Source: Ptychodera flava (Eukaryota > Hemichordata > Enteropneusta > Ptychoderidae). Taken from it: a stretch of DNA of 64,000 nt. How positions within the stretch are numbered: the stretch's first letter is position 1; each line of letters opens with the position of its first letter. The translations under genes and the position numbers were made by a program. The notes under the pieces were generated by a model. That model saw nothing but the letters and a program-made list of their open reading frames with translations. It was not told where the DNA came from and made no database searches. The stretch spans positions 5,949,910-6,013,909 of the forward strand of contig NW_027248277.1 in NCBI RefSeq assembly GCF_041260155.1, in the 5' to 3' direction. Of this stretch, positions 12,201 through 24,443 are shown piece by piece.

Positions 12201-14825
12201 TTCTCCCAATGTTCGCGACAGAATCGCGGGAATTCGGGAGCTAAAATGATAAGAAAGACGTGTTTTTTGTCAGGATAGCGAAATAGCGTACTACTTATCA
12301 GCGATAATTTTAAAGGGAAACTTGGACGTATTATCACCAAACAAACAATATACTGTTTCTAGTTCCTGTCCAGACTTCGCATCTGGTCCGATTTATGCCA
12401 AAATCTTTTTAATTTTGGACGTGGACTGGCCAATTATAATGTTCACGAAGCATTAACTGCATTAAATAGAATTTGAACACGCGCCTTGGACTGCACAATT
12501 ACAAAATAAAAGCTGAGCGCTCTACCTTCTTAGGTGTTCAGCTGTGCAACTACATTTTGTACTTTGCCAAGGTAAGGCAGGCGACATATTGACTGCATAT
12601 ACGCAGATACTTGGCTTGTCATAGTACGTATTGTTATTTCGCCATTGGCTCTAAACATGAAATGGTATCTTAACAAGTGTCACATTTAGTGCGGAATGAC
12701 GTAATTTGTGAAAGTGACGTCACGTTGGTAAAAATAATAAGCAAACACTAGTGACTAGAGTCACACTGAGAGATTTTTGTTGGTACGCCAAAACACCAAG
12801 TTGCATATAATAGTATCAGCGTGTCCTGTAAGTTTTAATATATTCCATCATGTGAGTAGATTTCTATTAACCATAACTTCCGCTAGTAAATATTTCAATG
12901 ACTTTTATGGCTTCAGAGGAAAGTTTGAAACCAGTATCCGTACTTGTCTTGCGAAGTCGTCTGCAGACTGACCCTCGTACGTTTATTGGTATTAATTCTT
13001 TCAATTTACATCCTATGCCTTCTATCAGTCATAATCAAATTTAAATCGATGATAGGCAGCAATTAATCTCTCTCACATTCTACTAACAACTTTGGGATCG
13101 AAAGACATAGTACAGAGAAAACGGTGTTCAATACATTTGCTCTGGTTGAAGAGAAACGCGCTAATGGATGTAGAATTTTGCCAAATGTTAACAAAATTGT
13201 CCGCTGTTTATGGACAACAAGGACCACAACTCGCATTTGACTTCAATTATTCGTCTAATTTAATAGCAGATTTCCTTTCCAAGCAAGTTTCAGTTATATA
13301 TCGCGTAAACGCCCTGAACATCAGCATCTCATAATTGCTAAATGTATGTCACAAATATGTATGCTTACTTGGCGGTAGTTCACTGTCCAAGACTTGTACA
13401 GACACCAACTCTGATGACGTCATGGACGTCCAGGAGACTACATTGCCACAGCCACGGTTTAAACTATCCTCAGAGAGAGCCTGGAAGATTAGAATCAAAG
13501 TTAGAATACATGTACATCTCCCTCACATTCTACTAACAACTTTGGGATCGAAAGACAGTCATACAACATACATACATACATACATACATACATACATACA
13601 TACATACATACATACATACATACATACATACATACATACATACATCATACATACATCATACATACATACATACATACATACATACATACATACATACATA
13701 CATACATACATACATACATACATACATACATACATACATACATACATACATACATACATACATACATACATACATGCAATCATGCATACATGCGTGCATG
13801 CATGCGGAGAGACAGAAAGACAAACGGACGGACGGACGGACAGACAGACAGACATATAGAATAGACTCGCGGATTAGATAGATGTAAATACACTTACTTC
13901 GACAGATAAAAATGCCGCATTATGCGCTCTTAATGAAGATGCATCCTACCTTTATAGAGTCTTGGTCAAGTTTGGTACTCCACATGTTAAACTGGGTCAG
14001 TTCGCCTTCGTACACGCCCCCGGTCAAGCCGTCGTTCGGTTTACCGAGGAACAATTCTCCGTTCCCAGTGATTGTACCGCCGGTGGCTAAACCAGTCTTT
14101 CGGAATAATCGCTCACCGGCTTTGTAGATCTGCAGGGCAAAGTGAATTCAGAAGGAAAGAGTATTCAAAGCGGTTAATAATATAATGATTGCGGTATTTT
14201 TTCTCGTGATAACGTAGGGCTAAATGTTGACCTTAAAAAGTCAATTTTAGGCTCAAGTTGTAGGTCAGCTGCCTAATTCAGTGAAGTTTATATTACATAT
14301 TTTAGTGAATATTTTTAGTTTCCCCATCCATAATTCTTGATATTCATGCGTTGCCTAATTATTGCAATTTTGGCAAAGAAATTGATCTGAAAATCAATCT
14401 CGACAATTGAAAATATATGAAACAAAAAAACCGATAATACCTCGTATTTGCCTTCATCCGAGCTATCCCACGTGACACACACGTGATGCCACAGGCCGTA
14501 GTTTGTTTCGAGGCCCGATTCAACTCCCGCATTGCCATTCACAGTCAGTTTCAAATTCGACGGATTTTCAATCTGTATGCTTGAATCCGGCTGTAATCTG
14601 TAACTGACGATGGTGCCAGTGTTGGTTCCGGCATTGGACCTCATCCACCAACAGGCAGTGAACTGCGTCAGATCGGGGATATGTCGGACTAAGTTAACAT
14701 AGCTTGTTGCGCCATCGAAGGAGAGCGTGTTGTTCTCGAGCTCACCGCCAATACAGCTTACGTCATAAAACGGATATGCATTGTAGTATTCTAGCAAATT
14801 GAAGGAACAATATATGTTTAGTTGG

Positions 14826-14893
<68 letters not shown>

Positions 14894-16273
14894 TAATCGA
14901 TTCTTGGAACTAACAATCTATTTGTGGTATTTGTCTAAAATGGTAGGCCATGTAGGAGCGTTTCACTTGACCTTCCTGAATTTTGTTTTAGTTTTCATTA
15001 GAAATCTGCGCAACTCAGTTTGCTATGAATGCCCCTTTGTTTGCTTTGTGTTGTCTTTTCTGCCCAGCCAAATATCACTACGGCGACTACCTTTTTCGTC
15101 TGACTACAAGATGATAGATCTTAGCTTTTTAGCACAACAGTTCTGTACAAAATTTTGTGAAATGACTGCAATATGGCTTCATAATTCTGACCAATACACA
15201 TCTACCCTCAATATGTTTTTGTGTCTACGCCATGACAGATGGGTAGCGAAACCAGGCTGGCTTCAGCATCTTGCTGAGCTGGGCTACTTTGAGCCTAGGG
15301 TCGGAGTAGGAGAAAGCTACACTGCGTTGCTGACGATCAGATCTGAGACAGGCTAGTATTTTCAGTGTTTGTCTAACTTCAAAGTCCTGACTGACGGTAT
15401 CTTTCAAACTATACAAAATGATTTATAAGTAAGTTAAAATTTAAGGGCAGCTCCAATACGTGTTGTCTCGTACAATGGCTATATTTTGTGAAAATAAATT
15501 TTAACACAGAACGTAACATACAGCATAACACATGATAGACGACACACTTTGTGGCAGACGAGCAGACAATGTGCCCGTTTGTATAGTGCACGGTCAATCC
15601 ACAACAGCATGGACAGTGGTAAGTGTGCTCACTGACGTCACGGCATACACGGCATGCTGGGAGAAGAAATCTCTACATCAGCTGTAATAGGCAATTTAAC
15701 ACTTCCTGCGAGACGACCCAAACGTTACTTTTCTGTCGTTTGCACCAGATACCGCATTTAATACAATTCTAAAATACGATGATAAAATTCAAATAATGAG
15801 ATAGCCTCGTCTACAAATTCCGTCTTTCCCCTTCCTCCTTTTTTGTGTCTTTCCCCTTTCATTAACCTTGTTTCCTTCGTAACGCCCCTAAAGCACGTGA
15901 ATTTTAAAACTGTTATTCGAAATGCAGTGTGCATACAATTATGCGTATCTATTTATGGTTGTTGACAAGTAAAATTTGAATGATTTGCCAAGTACACCTT
16001 AACAATGCATCATTTTACTGTTTATATTTAAACAAAGCCGTACATGTCTACTACTTTCAATTGCATGACACATTAAGCTCTGACGATTTTAGGGTATATT
16101 GTGTGCTATCTTTAAGTTGCTTTTTCTGTCTGTCTTTTACCGTCAGCACTGATGATATCCGAAGAAAAATAAAAGAAAGTCGATACATACCAAATTCGCA
16201 TCGAACACTCGACAAAATCAGCAAACGTATAACAACGGAAAGGAACACTGCGTTCACCTTCCAGGAATGCATC
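1..16273 (-). CDS. Gene A: secreted three-pentraxin/Cys-module protein with charged repeat stalk (partial, multi-exon)
   Basis: Multi-exon gene running right to left. The exons I join are 16191-16273, 14441-14790, 13950-14129, 13369-13480, 11717-12240, 9011-9137, 7615-8153, 5574-5679 and <1-4832, and all phases are compatible. Predicted order by residue: signal peptide 1-27, pentraxin-like domain 28-204, Cys module 205-241, pentraxin-like domain 242-416, Cys module 417-458, pentraxin-like domain 459-638, Cys module 639-673, then a Lys/Asp/Arg-rich repeat region. The product is probably secreted. Pentraxin/LamG folds bind glycans or other ligands, but no ligand can be read from the sequence. 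Its tandem paralog is gene B. As assembled, the repeat exon meets an in-frame stop at 4171-4173 after an apparent single-base indel near 4243-4272, giving 893 residues. The open frame at 1-1246 suggests the real protein is longer and continues off the window. Confidence 0.8.
1247..4650. repeat. Degenerate tandem repeat with ~213-bp higher-order unit
   Basis: On the plus strand the array is an imperfect repetition of 48-63 bp pyrimidine-rich subunits carrying the core TTGTCAGGTCTGTCC. From 3065 to 3734 the variant CTGGTCTGTCCCCATCCCC recurs at about 3069, 3281, 3496 and 3710, giving a higher-order period of 212-215 bp (71 codons) made of four subunits. Neighbouring higher-order copies are nearly identical, which points to recent tandem duplication or gene conversion. 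The array lies inside the charged exon of gene A. Confidence 0.9.
4833..5573 (-). other. Gene A intron with GTAT microsatellite
   Basis: Noncoding stretch between the third Cys-module exon and the charged exon. A GTAT/ATGT microsatellite occupies roughly 5341-5418. Nothing else is recognisable. Confidence 0.6.
5574..5679 (-). CDS. Gene A exon: Cys module 3
   Basis: The exon of 106 nt enters in phase 0 after an AG at 5680-5681 and leaves in phase 1 at a GTAAGT donor. It encodes about 35 residues with C-x3-C-G-D-V-I-S-W followed by HELEYIDLINI and ending in CG. The gene B counterpart at 29590-29695 has the same length and nearly the same motif ([12 protein letters not shown]). I do not recognise this module as a named domain. 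The three conserved cysteines suggest an extracellular fold. Confidence 0.88.
6883..7231 (+). mobile_element. TTAA-flanked MITE, family 1, copy 1
   Basis: A 349-bp element lies between TTAA at 6879-6882 and TTAA at 7232-7235. Its ends are inverted repeats: GGTAGTATGCGCCTCG at the left and a matching CGAGGTGCGTTCTACC at the right. It has no coding capacity. TTAA duplication is typical of piggyBac and Kolobok elements. The GGTAG terminus is not the usual piggyBac CCCT, so the superfamily is uncertain. Confidence 0.8.
7236..7588 (+). mobile_element. TTAA-flanked MITE, family 1, copy 2 (abuts copy 1)
   Basis: Starts directly after the TTAA at 7232-7235 with GGTAATATATGCGCTTCG and ends with GCGCATTCTACC before TTGA, a decayed TTAA. 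It shares the internal AAAATCAAGGGTCAC and CAAATTGCCCAACATTTACCG stretches of copy 1 but is more diverged. The two copies share one TTAA. Confidence 0.75.
7615..8153 (-). CDS. Gene A exon: pentraxin-like/LamG domain 3
   Basis: A whole pentraxin-like (concanavalin A-like) jelly-roll domain lies in one 539-nt exon, entering in phase 1 after TTCCACAG and leaving in phase 0 at a GTAATC donor. Family features are visible: LSEFTICFWF near the start, [18 protein letters not shown], a GGGTLVIGQKQ turn and AFYGKFRNFNFY at the end. The family signature H-x-C-x-[ST]-W is degenerate here because the text is HMICLTW, with the His shifted. The gene B copy at 30712-31250 has the same length and the same deviation (HMVCVTW). 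Confidence 0.92.
8154..9010 (-). other. Gene A intron
   Basis: Intron between pentraxin domain 3 and Cys module 2. A short imperfect inverted relationship is visible between about 8690-8830 and 8870-8945 (CCAACATGGGTGACC, GGGCGGTC and ATACCG-type segments). No exon or identified transposon was found. Confidence 0.5.
9011..9137 (-). CDS. Gene A exon: Cys module 2
   Basis: The 127-nt exon runs in phase 0 to phase 1, with acceptor GTGCAG and donor GTACGT. It encodes ALYEGRCNRTCGDLIWWPYF and then an acidic tail ending DMDVC. The C-x3-C-G-D-x-I-x-W core matches the other five modules. The gene B counterpart at 32597-32726 is one codon longer and keeps [14 protein letters not shown]. Confidence 0.88.
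9226..9284. repeat. (AG)n microsatellite
   Basis: An uninterrupted GA dinucleotide run in the gene A intron between Cys module 2 and pentraxin domain 2. It is followed to about 9660 by dispersed CAGACAGA-rich text. Confidence 0.95.
10378..10580. mobile_element. Short foldback element with palindromic ends
   Basis: The left end reads ACGCGCCAATCTCCACACAG then AGATTGAAGCGC. The right end is its inverted counterpart, GCGCTACAATCTCTGTACGG then AGATTGTGTACGCGCG. Each end is itself a small palindrome (CAATCTC...GAGATTG). The interior is GC-rich. It is best read as a MITE-like foldback, but a structured noncoding RNA cannot be excluded. Confidence 0.5.
11717..12240 (-). CDS. Gene A exon: pentraxin-like/LamG domain 2
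   Basis: A 524-nt exon, phase 1 to phase 0, with acceptor CATTTTAG and donor GTAGGA. It encodes [60 protein letters not shown] and LNGEMTSFNMWSKAL, the full run of pentraxin-like landmarks. The signature H-x-C-x-[ST]-W is intact as HLCVTW. The gene B equivalent at 33477-34006 is two codons longer. Confidence 0.93.
12241..13368 (-). other. Gene A intron
   Basis: Intron between pentraxin domain 2 and Cys module 1. It contains a 31-bp text (TCTCTCACATTCTACTAAC and following bases, about 13070-13105) that recurs at about 13517-13555, flanking the Cys module 1 exon. No further exon was recognised. Confidence 0.5.
13369..13480 (-). CDS. Gene A exon: Cys module 1
   Basis: A 112-nt exon, phase 0 to phase 1, with acceptor CTTCCAG and donor GTAAGC. 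It encodes ALSEDSLNRGCGNVVSW and a Ser-rich tail ending ELPP. Only the second Cys of the module motif is kept. The gene B exon at 36759-36870 has exactly the same length, starts ALSED and ends DLPP, so module 1 is a distinct subtype with one Cys. Confidence 0.85.
13565..13775. repeat. (ACAT)n microsatellite
   Basis: About 200 bp of CATA tetranucleotide repeats with two short interruptions. CATG and GACA/GACG variants continue to about 13855. It lies in the gene A intron between Cys module 1 and the second exon of pentraxin domain 1. Confidence 0.97.
13950..14129 (-). CDS. Gene A exon: pentraxin-like domain 1, C-terminal half
   Basis: A 180-nt exon, phase 0 on both sides, with acceptor CCCTGCAG and donor GTAGGA. 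It encodes IYKAGERLFRKTGLATGG and ends with YEGELTQFNMWSTKL, the closing strands of the pentraxin-like domain begun in 14441-14790. The gene B counterpart at 40010-40189 is also exactly 180 nt. Only domain 1 has an internal intron; domains 2 and 3 are single-exon. Confidence 0.92.
14441..14790 (-). CDS. Gene A exon: pentraxin-like domain 1, N-terminal half
   Basis: A 350-nt exon entering in phase 1 after TTTGCTAG and leaving in phase 0 at GTATTA. It encodes a YYNAYPFYDV lead with one Cys, GELENNTLSFDG, LTQFTACWWM and WHHVCVTWDSS. The pentraxin signature HVCVTW is intact. The phase-1 entry joins the signal-peptide exon exactly (G + AA gives Glu). The gene B counterpart is 44614-44975, four codons longer. 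Confidence 0.93.
14791..16190 (-). other. Gene A first coding intron
   Basis: A 1.4-kb intron between the signal peptide and pentraxin domain 1. It contains the TA microsatellite. Nothing else was identified. Confidence 0.55.
14829..14886. repeat. (TA)n microsatellite
   Basis: An AT dinucleotide run about 40 bp from the acceptor of the exon at 14790, in the intron between the signal-peptide exon and pentraxin domain 1. Confidence 0.95.
16191..16273 (-). CDS. Gene A exon: start codon and signal peptide
   Basis: The exon follows a good acceptor (CTACTCTTGCAG) with G-ATG directly behind it, so the ATG at 16272-16270 is the likely start. The 27 complete codons have a basic n-region (MHSWKV), a hydrophobic core (VFLSVVIRLLILSSV) and a likely cleavage near SSVRC. 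The donor is GTATGT in phase 1. The coding length of 82 nt equals that of the gene B signal exon. An upstream 5' UTR exon is required because of the acceptor. Confidence 0.78.
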
Positions 16274-16656
16274 CTGCAAGAGTAGAAAGAACTGTCAATA
16301 TGAAATTACTTTGCTGTGGCTAACTGCGCTGAAGTGAACGCACACATCCAAAAGTTAGCTTTAAACAAAGCCTAACGATCATTCGTCTGCCGAATTGACC
16401 TGCCATTTACTGATATGTAATGTCAGTGTTTATACTGAGTTTGGGAAGCCAATCTCAGCAAGAAACTACATATACTGAAGTAAAATTCCCTGACTGTTAC
16501 ATATAGCGTCTACAATATTGCAGGGAGAAGGAACTCGTTGAGGAAATGAAAAGATTGATCACAAGTTTTATCAATCTGAAACTGTGAGACTGCAGAACAC
16601 TAGCGTGTGCCTGTTGCTCTTTCTCAAGTCGAAATGATGCTTATATCAACGACATA

Positions 16657-16661
<5 letters not shown>

Positions 16662-16720
<59 letters not shown>
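16662..16720. repeat. (TC)n microsatellite
   Basis: A dinucleotide run between the signal-peptide exon of gene A and its candidate 5' UTR exon. Confidence 0.95.
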
Positions 16721-16724
<4 letters not shown>

Positions 16725-16783
16725 GCTAATATAACACTTAATAATACACACTTCTTTCTAAACACTCACTAAATCTGTCTTAC

Positions 16784-16850
16784 CTTCAAGCGTGATTGTA
16801 TCCGGTGACGACAAGCGTCCCGGAACCTTCGAACACCCTGATGAGAGTGT
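16784..16850 (-). other. Candidate 5' UTR exon of gene A
   Basis: A strong donor (CTTGAAG followed by GTAAGA) ends at 16784 about 510 bp upstream of the start-codon exon, which needs a spliced leader exon. The 5' limit is a guess. No TATA box was identified with confidence. Confidence 0.3.
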
Positions 16851-18117
16851 GTGACGAAGTTAGGTTAAACCAGAATTCCATGACTATTTAAACCGTCGCC
16901 AGAAATAATAATAAAGAAGTTTATGAGAGCCGATACGTCATACTAATATAAATGACCAGCTTGTGTGCTAAATAAATTTTATTTCAATGAAAGTGGCATA
17001 CGGTTAACAGGATAATCTATGAAGGATATGAATTCCATAGCAATTGACGCATCAGCGATTTTGACTGATAGTACAGGTATAGACCATCTGTGTTAGAAGC
17101 CCCACAGTACTTGTTTTAAAAGTATTTAATGGAATTTAATCTGTCAGCGTGAACCAAATACTTGTTGTCTGGTATCTTGTCTTCTCGATTTAACAAGTAA
17201 AGTATGGTTTACACGTCATAACATAGCATCTCAGGAGTGTTGTTTCACTCTCTTTATATATAGTTAACTTTTGTCATTTCTTTGTTGGTCTAACGATCCA
17301 CTTGTTTAAAAATATAGACACCTACTGAATCACCTTTGTTACAAAGTTGACTATTCTGAGCTTAGAGGCACAGGTAAGTTTCGATTTGGATCTTGGGAAT
17401 GCGTCTGTAGACATCCAATCGAAAAAAGGTGTATTACTGTAACGTCAGCTTCAGTTTCATATTCCACTCTCTAAAGCGTGTTGAGATAGACAATATCCTG
17501 CTGGCTAATTTAGCTTATACATGTGTAAACTGCACTATTGTTTAAAAGTGAATTCTGGTACGAAGAAAATTCAAATGTAAGTAATTAGAGTGTATTCGAC
17601 ATGTCCAGTAGACGCTGTATTGGCAAGCTAAATAGCAGGCGTTTCGGTATTCTTTAGGGAGTAGACTATGAACGTGAAATTGACATATCAACCAAAATTG
17701 ATGAAAATCATCAAAAGTTACAGCTAGTATTGGCCCTTTCAATATGATTCAAGTCTTCGTGAACGTTTTGATTAGAGTAACATTATCACAAACTTGAAAA
17801 TCCCCTACCCTTGACTTAAAAACAAACAACGCGGCTATTTCCAAATTAGAGAAATGAATATGATGATAACACGGAATTGTCAGGCAGCTATTTTTCAACT
17901 ACGTATCTTACTTGCTTAGAACGGCAGCGTAATATTTTGGATTTTGGTACCGCAATGGACATAACTCTGGCCGCCACTGTGAAAGTCCTTGACATAAAAA
18001 ATGACCATAGAATGATTGAGTGAGCTGTATTCAAATTATATGTCCGGTTTACATGTGGCGAGAGTTATCTATTACGCACACAATCCAAAAGTTAAACACC
18101 TGTCATCTCCCCCCCCT

Positions 18118-18259
<142 letters not shown>

Positions 18260-21239
18260 CAATCAAAACTTGTTTCTGTCGTATCTATAATCACTAAACC
18301 AATACACTTCTTGAACGACTCGGTTGGTCGAGTGTATGCATTAGATATCTGGAATACATCCATTATTTGTATTCAGTTCTAATTTTCGTCCTTCGAAAAA
18401 TAAAACTCAACTCATGCTCTGCTCAAATGTTTAGTTGTTCTCTGTTTAAGAGCAGAAAATCAGTATTAATACATTTCGACAACGGAACTGCGCAAAATCA
18501 TGTCGGCTTTCGCAATGACCATGCCCCCAGCAATCAATGTTTTGTATGACACATACACTCAACATGGAGGTAGTAGTAGTCAAGAACTCTGGTTTGTATA
18601 AAGTCGGTTTTTGCCAAAAATCACAACTCTTGGTCATTGTTAGAGCAGCAGGCCTTGATGATATTGTGTCCAGCATGACAGTTTATTATCTGCGGTATCA
18701 TGGAAGATTCGTACAAGAGTGATACCAGTGCAAAGCAGTCAAATCGTAGTTGTTTCGATGACGCTGTATTTCTGCATAGATTGCACAGATGGTCGGTCAG
18801 CTATACAAGGGCGCCATCTTGCCGTGAAGAGCTACTTCCGGCTGTCAAACCCAGAAGTCGGCTATTTTGACTTCGGTCATCTATTTGTCTATCTTTCTAC
18901 TTTGAAGAAATACTACAATGTGTCACAACTAATGAGCTTTCGTTTTCCTTTTAACTTTAAACTAAGTTTATTGAAGCTTATCCCCTCACGAAACTGACTA
19001 CTTTTATCTGTTCCAACGACGTAAATCGACAGTTTATTTCTGTTCAACGGCAAATCGACTGAAATGCTGGCATCGAGTTCAGATATTTGCTATATTTTAG
19101 TATAATTTGAGCTTTACTGCAGCTACTGCCGAAACTCAGAAAGACAATTTACCTGATGTTTTATGTCACTCAAAACACCGACAAAGAATATTTTAGGATT
19201 GTGTCGCAATTATCTCAAGGGCAAGACAACTGATCAGAGAAGACTCCATTCAAGTTGATAGTAGGCCTGACAAATTTGCATAATGGTATGCTGGTGATCC
19301 TTTCAACATATGATTTGTTGTATCGGGCTAGCCATAGAATTCGTCGGAGACGGTGACACGGCTAACAACGTGCCTTACTTCGTACGACGACTGGGCACGG
19401 TGATAGTGTAGGGGCATGCCGTACGATAAATATTGACATTGGATAGTCTTGGTTACCCAGACTGCTCTGCGAGGATCTCTGCCGGCCGCTCATACCTTAA
19501 TGCAGTATGGGTAACCGGGACAAGGCATCGGGGCATTTCCTTCGACATACGAAAGTTTAGACCTCGTCCAATTTACCTCAATTTAATATCATTCACATCA
19601 AATCGTACATGGCAGGCAGTGATTCATCGAACCAACACTTGGGCTAATTGACATTGCCTTTTTCGCGGTGTGTAATGAATTCCATTGAAGTCAAGCAGCA
19701 ACGTCGAATATTCAATAAATTTCAACGTATGGTGGTGACAACAGTTTTTGGCTTTCTGCGTTTCGTCAGAAACACAAGAATTCTACAGTCTCACATGTCA
19801 ATGATATGAAAGACGTTTTTCATAGAACAATTTAGACATAACTTCTGGATAATAATAGAACTTGTAAAATGTAAAGGACGACACTAGATTTGCCTCTTTG
19901 TCAAACAGAAATCTATTTTTACGTTTCTTGATAACACACTTTAGGCATAGAACAGCTTGGATGTAACTATTACCCACACAGATGGTGTGTAATTATGACG
20001 GTTTCAGGCTAATGTGGTGTGAGAATGAGCGACTAAACCAAACGACCCTGATTTCAACATGAAATTACTTGCGTAGTCCTAATATCAACTCAGCCTGCTT
20101 TAATATAATCATAGTTTATCGCTCTCTCTTGCAATGCCAGCCTACTGTATCTTTCCTAGGTTTTGTCTAATTTCGAATCCCCGTGAACCGTTTTTTGTCC
20201 TCTCCTTAGGTCATCTCTGTCTCTATCTATTCTTAGTCCATGCTGTTCTCGTCTCTCTTTGTCCGTCTGTCTCTGTTGCTGTGTGTTTTTGTCTCTCTGT
20301 CTGTCTCTATCTCTCCCTCTTTCTCTCATAGAGACAGATGTTAAAATATTTGAATCTTCTAAAATGCCTGATGCATGCGCCGCTGGATAAAATGGATTTT
20401 ATTCCATTGTCCTGTAAAGGTACACAATCAATTATGCCCGTACATGAAAATCAAACCATATTGTTTTTATGTACGATTGATTATCAGTCGCTCCTGTAGT
20501 GACTGTCTTTATTGCCGACAATACATGTATCAGTGTTATGCTTCATTAAAGACATAATATATGTCTTACTGACTATACGATTATATCAATGATGCTTTGT
20601 ACCCTGTCAGCAAAATCGCACGCGATGAAAAAAACCCTGACAACTTTGGCAGACTCGCTTTACATCACTATTGGAAATTTAAAAGGGGCTCATGGGATGC
20701 GAACGAATGTTTGGGTCGCTCCTTATTGCCCCTGGACGTAGCAGCTCCTGTCCTCTGGTCAATTTTGTGCGCCTTTGTTGGATAATAGACCATTAAAAAT
20801 GTGAAACAAGCAATTTTATTAATTTACTTGTCGACTTTTTTATCCACAGATGGTCCAATCTTGAAGTATGTACATATTAAATAAAGTATTTCACACCTCT
20901 CCTGATAATGTCAAGGAGACAGGGCCTCTCTGTCGTATAACATCATTAGCTCGTTTTGAGGAGAACCACTACAGTTTTATATAGTTCTCATCCCTACTTT
21001 TAATATGAATAGGGTACATTTCCTCCCGATGAGTGGTCCATACCCGCACACCGTCGACCATGCTTTTCTTACTAGTAGTGCTATGCCTGCAAACAACGGT
21101 CGATATGAAGTGTCAACCATGATTTTGTCGGCCGAGCGAAGTTTTTGTTAAAATACCCCCATGAATACCTGCCATAGAGCCGGTAATTTTAATTCACAAA
21201 TACATCTTTGGGGCCTACATCAATTCATGGGCCATTTAA

Positions 21240-21593
21240 GGTAGTATGCACCTCGAAGGTGAGATACTTAAACTTTTGTTCGAACTTTCTTCGATAAGAC
21301 TTTTAACCATTCTTGTACCAAACTAAGAATAAAAATCAGGGGTCGTGGTGCAAAATTTCGTTCTTGAGAAACAAATTACCGAACATTTACCGATATTTGA
21401 AATTCAAAATGGCTGCCATCCCTGTATGAACTCTATGGGGAAAAAATAAAATATTGATTTTCGAAAAACGAAGACTGTTGATTTTTCCTGAATCCAAGTA
21501 CTTTAAAATAAGTCCTTGGTCACAAGTTGTAGATCAGGAAAGTAATGATACAATTGAGGGTCCGAATATCTGTCCCCGGGGCTCATTCTATGG
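21240..21593 (+). mobile_element. TTAA MITE, family 1, copy 3
   Basis: Begins after TTAA at 21236-21239 with GGTAGTATGCACCTCG and ends near GCTCATTCTATGG. It has lost the right-hand TTAA. The internal text AAAAATCAGGGGTC and AATTACCGAACATTTACCG matches the other copies. Confidence 0.75.
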
Positions 21594-22129
21594 TTTGTGA
21601 CGTCACATTGTGTCAATAGTCACCATTGCAAATACTGCATGCTTTTCAAGCTACGCACGTGTTACCAAACGGCCGATTGAAGAATGCTGACTGGACAAAG
21701 ATTTCAATTGATTCGTTTATGCCGTTTGCCGGATGGTTAAAGATCTTTGATTAATTCCCCATGGGTGACCATAATAGCATTAAGTTTTATTACATGCCTC
21801 GTATATAGAACGTCGCGCGCTCCATAGGATTCAATGGTGACTCGTCGATGACGTCGCGGGCCGCATAGCCATCACTTGATAACTTTTTGATATAAAAATG
21901 TTGAAATTACATGTTTTGAATAGTAAATCCGGTTTTTGGAAAAATTGCTTCAAAAATTGATAAACCGCATAACAATAGTTCAAATATATCAATGCGCCAT
22001 TCGATGATGAAAATCGTCTCATTTGTAACGGATTTTCGTCTAACATGGAAATAAAGCATTTGATTATCATTGCCAATAAACGTAAATATTTTGAGTGAAA
22101 ATTGTGTAAGAGAAGGATTGAATAAAAAC

Positions 22130-22258
22130 ATTATAGCCCAAGGGACTATAACTCTAACAAGGGACTATGTACCCTGGGGGCAGGAGACCATTTGCCCTCC
22201 TTACGTCTGGCAAATGGTCACCAACCCTCGGGCTCATGGTCCCATGTTTGGGCTATGA
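22130..22258. mobile_element. Small foldback sequence
   Basis: The left arm begins TATAGCCCAAGGGACTA and the right arm is its imperfect inverted match, GGTCCCATGTTTGGGCTAT. The interior also pairs (GACCATTTGCC with GGCAAATGGTC), giving a nested hairpin of about 130 bp. Confidence 0.6.
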
Positions 22259-24046
22259 TATATAAAATACTCCTACTTTAGAACCTTCTTAGCACCACCT
22301 CCCACCATCGACAAATGATACATCAATATCGACTTGGATAAGAAATTTCGCCCTCAGCGGTATAAACGCTTTCTGATTGTGGGCATTATGTCATAATCTC
22401 CCGTATCGAACACATTGCTGTGTGATATGCCGCGCCAACCTCTTCGTTTCTGATACCAGCGGCAAATTATCTCACCAAACATGTTTTACATCCGAGATAC
22501 AGATACTTCATATGTTAAGTTGAGTGACTATCATAGGCTTCACTGAGAAGACAAGAAATATGATGGGAAAAACTAGTGTTCCTACAATAGATTTTGAGAT
22601 CTAGTACAGAATGGGCTTTAGATTTTGTGCAGTTCACACTACTTTATGACTAATTTCAGTTCCCAAACATCCACGGAGCTGGCTAAACCAGCAACATTCA
22701 CTATAAAGCGAAATGCTAGATATACGGCACCTCTATACTGATTCTGTACATTTGTCAAATACGTAAAAATATTATTGTATGTATACATAAAAAATGCACT
22801 GCGCACTTGGTCCGTAATGATCTGATTTACCTAATAGGCTTGTTCTACATGTTCTGATTTCCGTTACGTATATGAATATACTGGAAGTTGCACCATTTGT
22901 CGAAATTTGACCTCTGTGTCGTTTTGTCGGTTCATGTTTTGCCATTATCGGGTTACTGAACTGATTTCTGAAGAAAGCACAAATAAGCTGGGGCCAATAA
23001 CTGAACAAGTGTTCTTTGAAACACAACCTATTTGACTTTTTTCGCATGGACTTTCCTCCAGCTAAATCATTTTGCATCAAATTATCTTTTTATGTTCCCA
23101 TTTATGCTGACGTATATTATTTATGTTTCTCGGATTTAGGAAGTAAGACAAACGCGAAAATGCATGTTTGATGAAATGATTCTTTTGACTCCAGAGACGC
23201 AGAGACTTTTACGCGTTATGCTTTCTAGACGCTTCATCGTTACCTCTGACCATGTCAATAGTTCAGGGTCAAAGGTCATATCGAGAGGTGGACGAGAGTG
23301 TGAGTCAGACACAGAACAAACAGGTGGAAGGCAAAGGGCAAATATATGGCATACTCTAAACCGAAAAGGAGAAACATAGGTACAAGACGGATAATTCTCG
23401 GATGTGACGAACAGACAACAAGGCAGACACACAGACAACAATTGTATGACGTAAGCACATGTTTAATAATTGTAACTACGTATTTTACCATTACCAAATA
23501 AAGGTACAATAAAATCAGATTATAATACTGAAATATCAGTAAGAACAGGAAAATCTACATTCGGGATATCGAATTTATAATTTCCGTCAGCCACTTAGAA
23601 CATTTTTAGAATTAAAATGAGGTCAAGCAACGATTACAGGCATGCGAAGTCACGATGTCGGTTTCACGTCTTGTGAAACGCCTTCAGCGCAATTTTCTGA
23701 ATAAACTGACGATTTTTCTTCTACTCAGATGAACAGCACATGTTGAAGACAAACTGTTGGAATTGGGCTAACATTCCCTCTTTCCCCTGAAGACCTGTAT
23801 AAGTAGGAAAAAGAACAACAAACAAACAAAAATAAAACGCATTGAACGGTTGGACGTCTCTCTCTATCCATCATGTTTCGGCATGTTTAATTTTTGTCAA
23901 AATAAACACTGCTATTTAGGTTCTGACCAAGCCGTGATGAAGGTAGAATAATTAACATAGCAATGTCAGGTATTGGTTGTGTGAGGATTATCTCAGGAGT
24001 TTAAAAATATCTCAGGAACACAATATCTCAGGAATTTAATAACACC

Positions 24047-24443
<397 letters not shown>

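Noticed and set aside
13335..13859. 174-codon plus-strand open frame with IHTY repeats
   Set aside because: Translation of the ACAT microsatellite; the real exon here is the minus-strand Cys module 1.
20597..20785. Short plus-strand frame with VAAPVLW resembling a LINE C-terminus
   Set aside because: The match is limited to a few residues and the following text does not continue the LINE motif, unlike 24047-24259.
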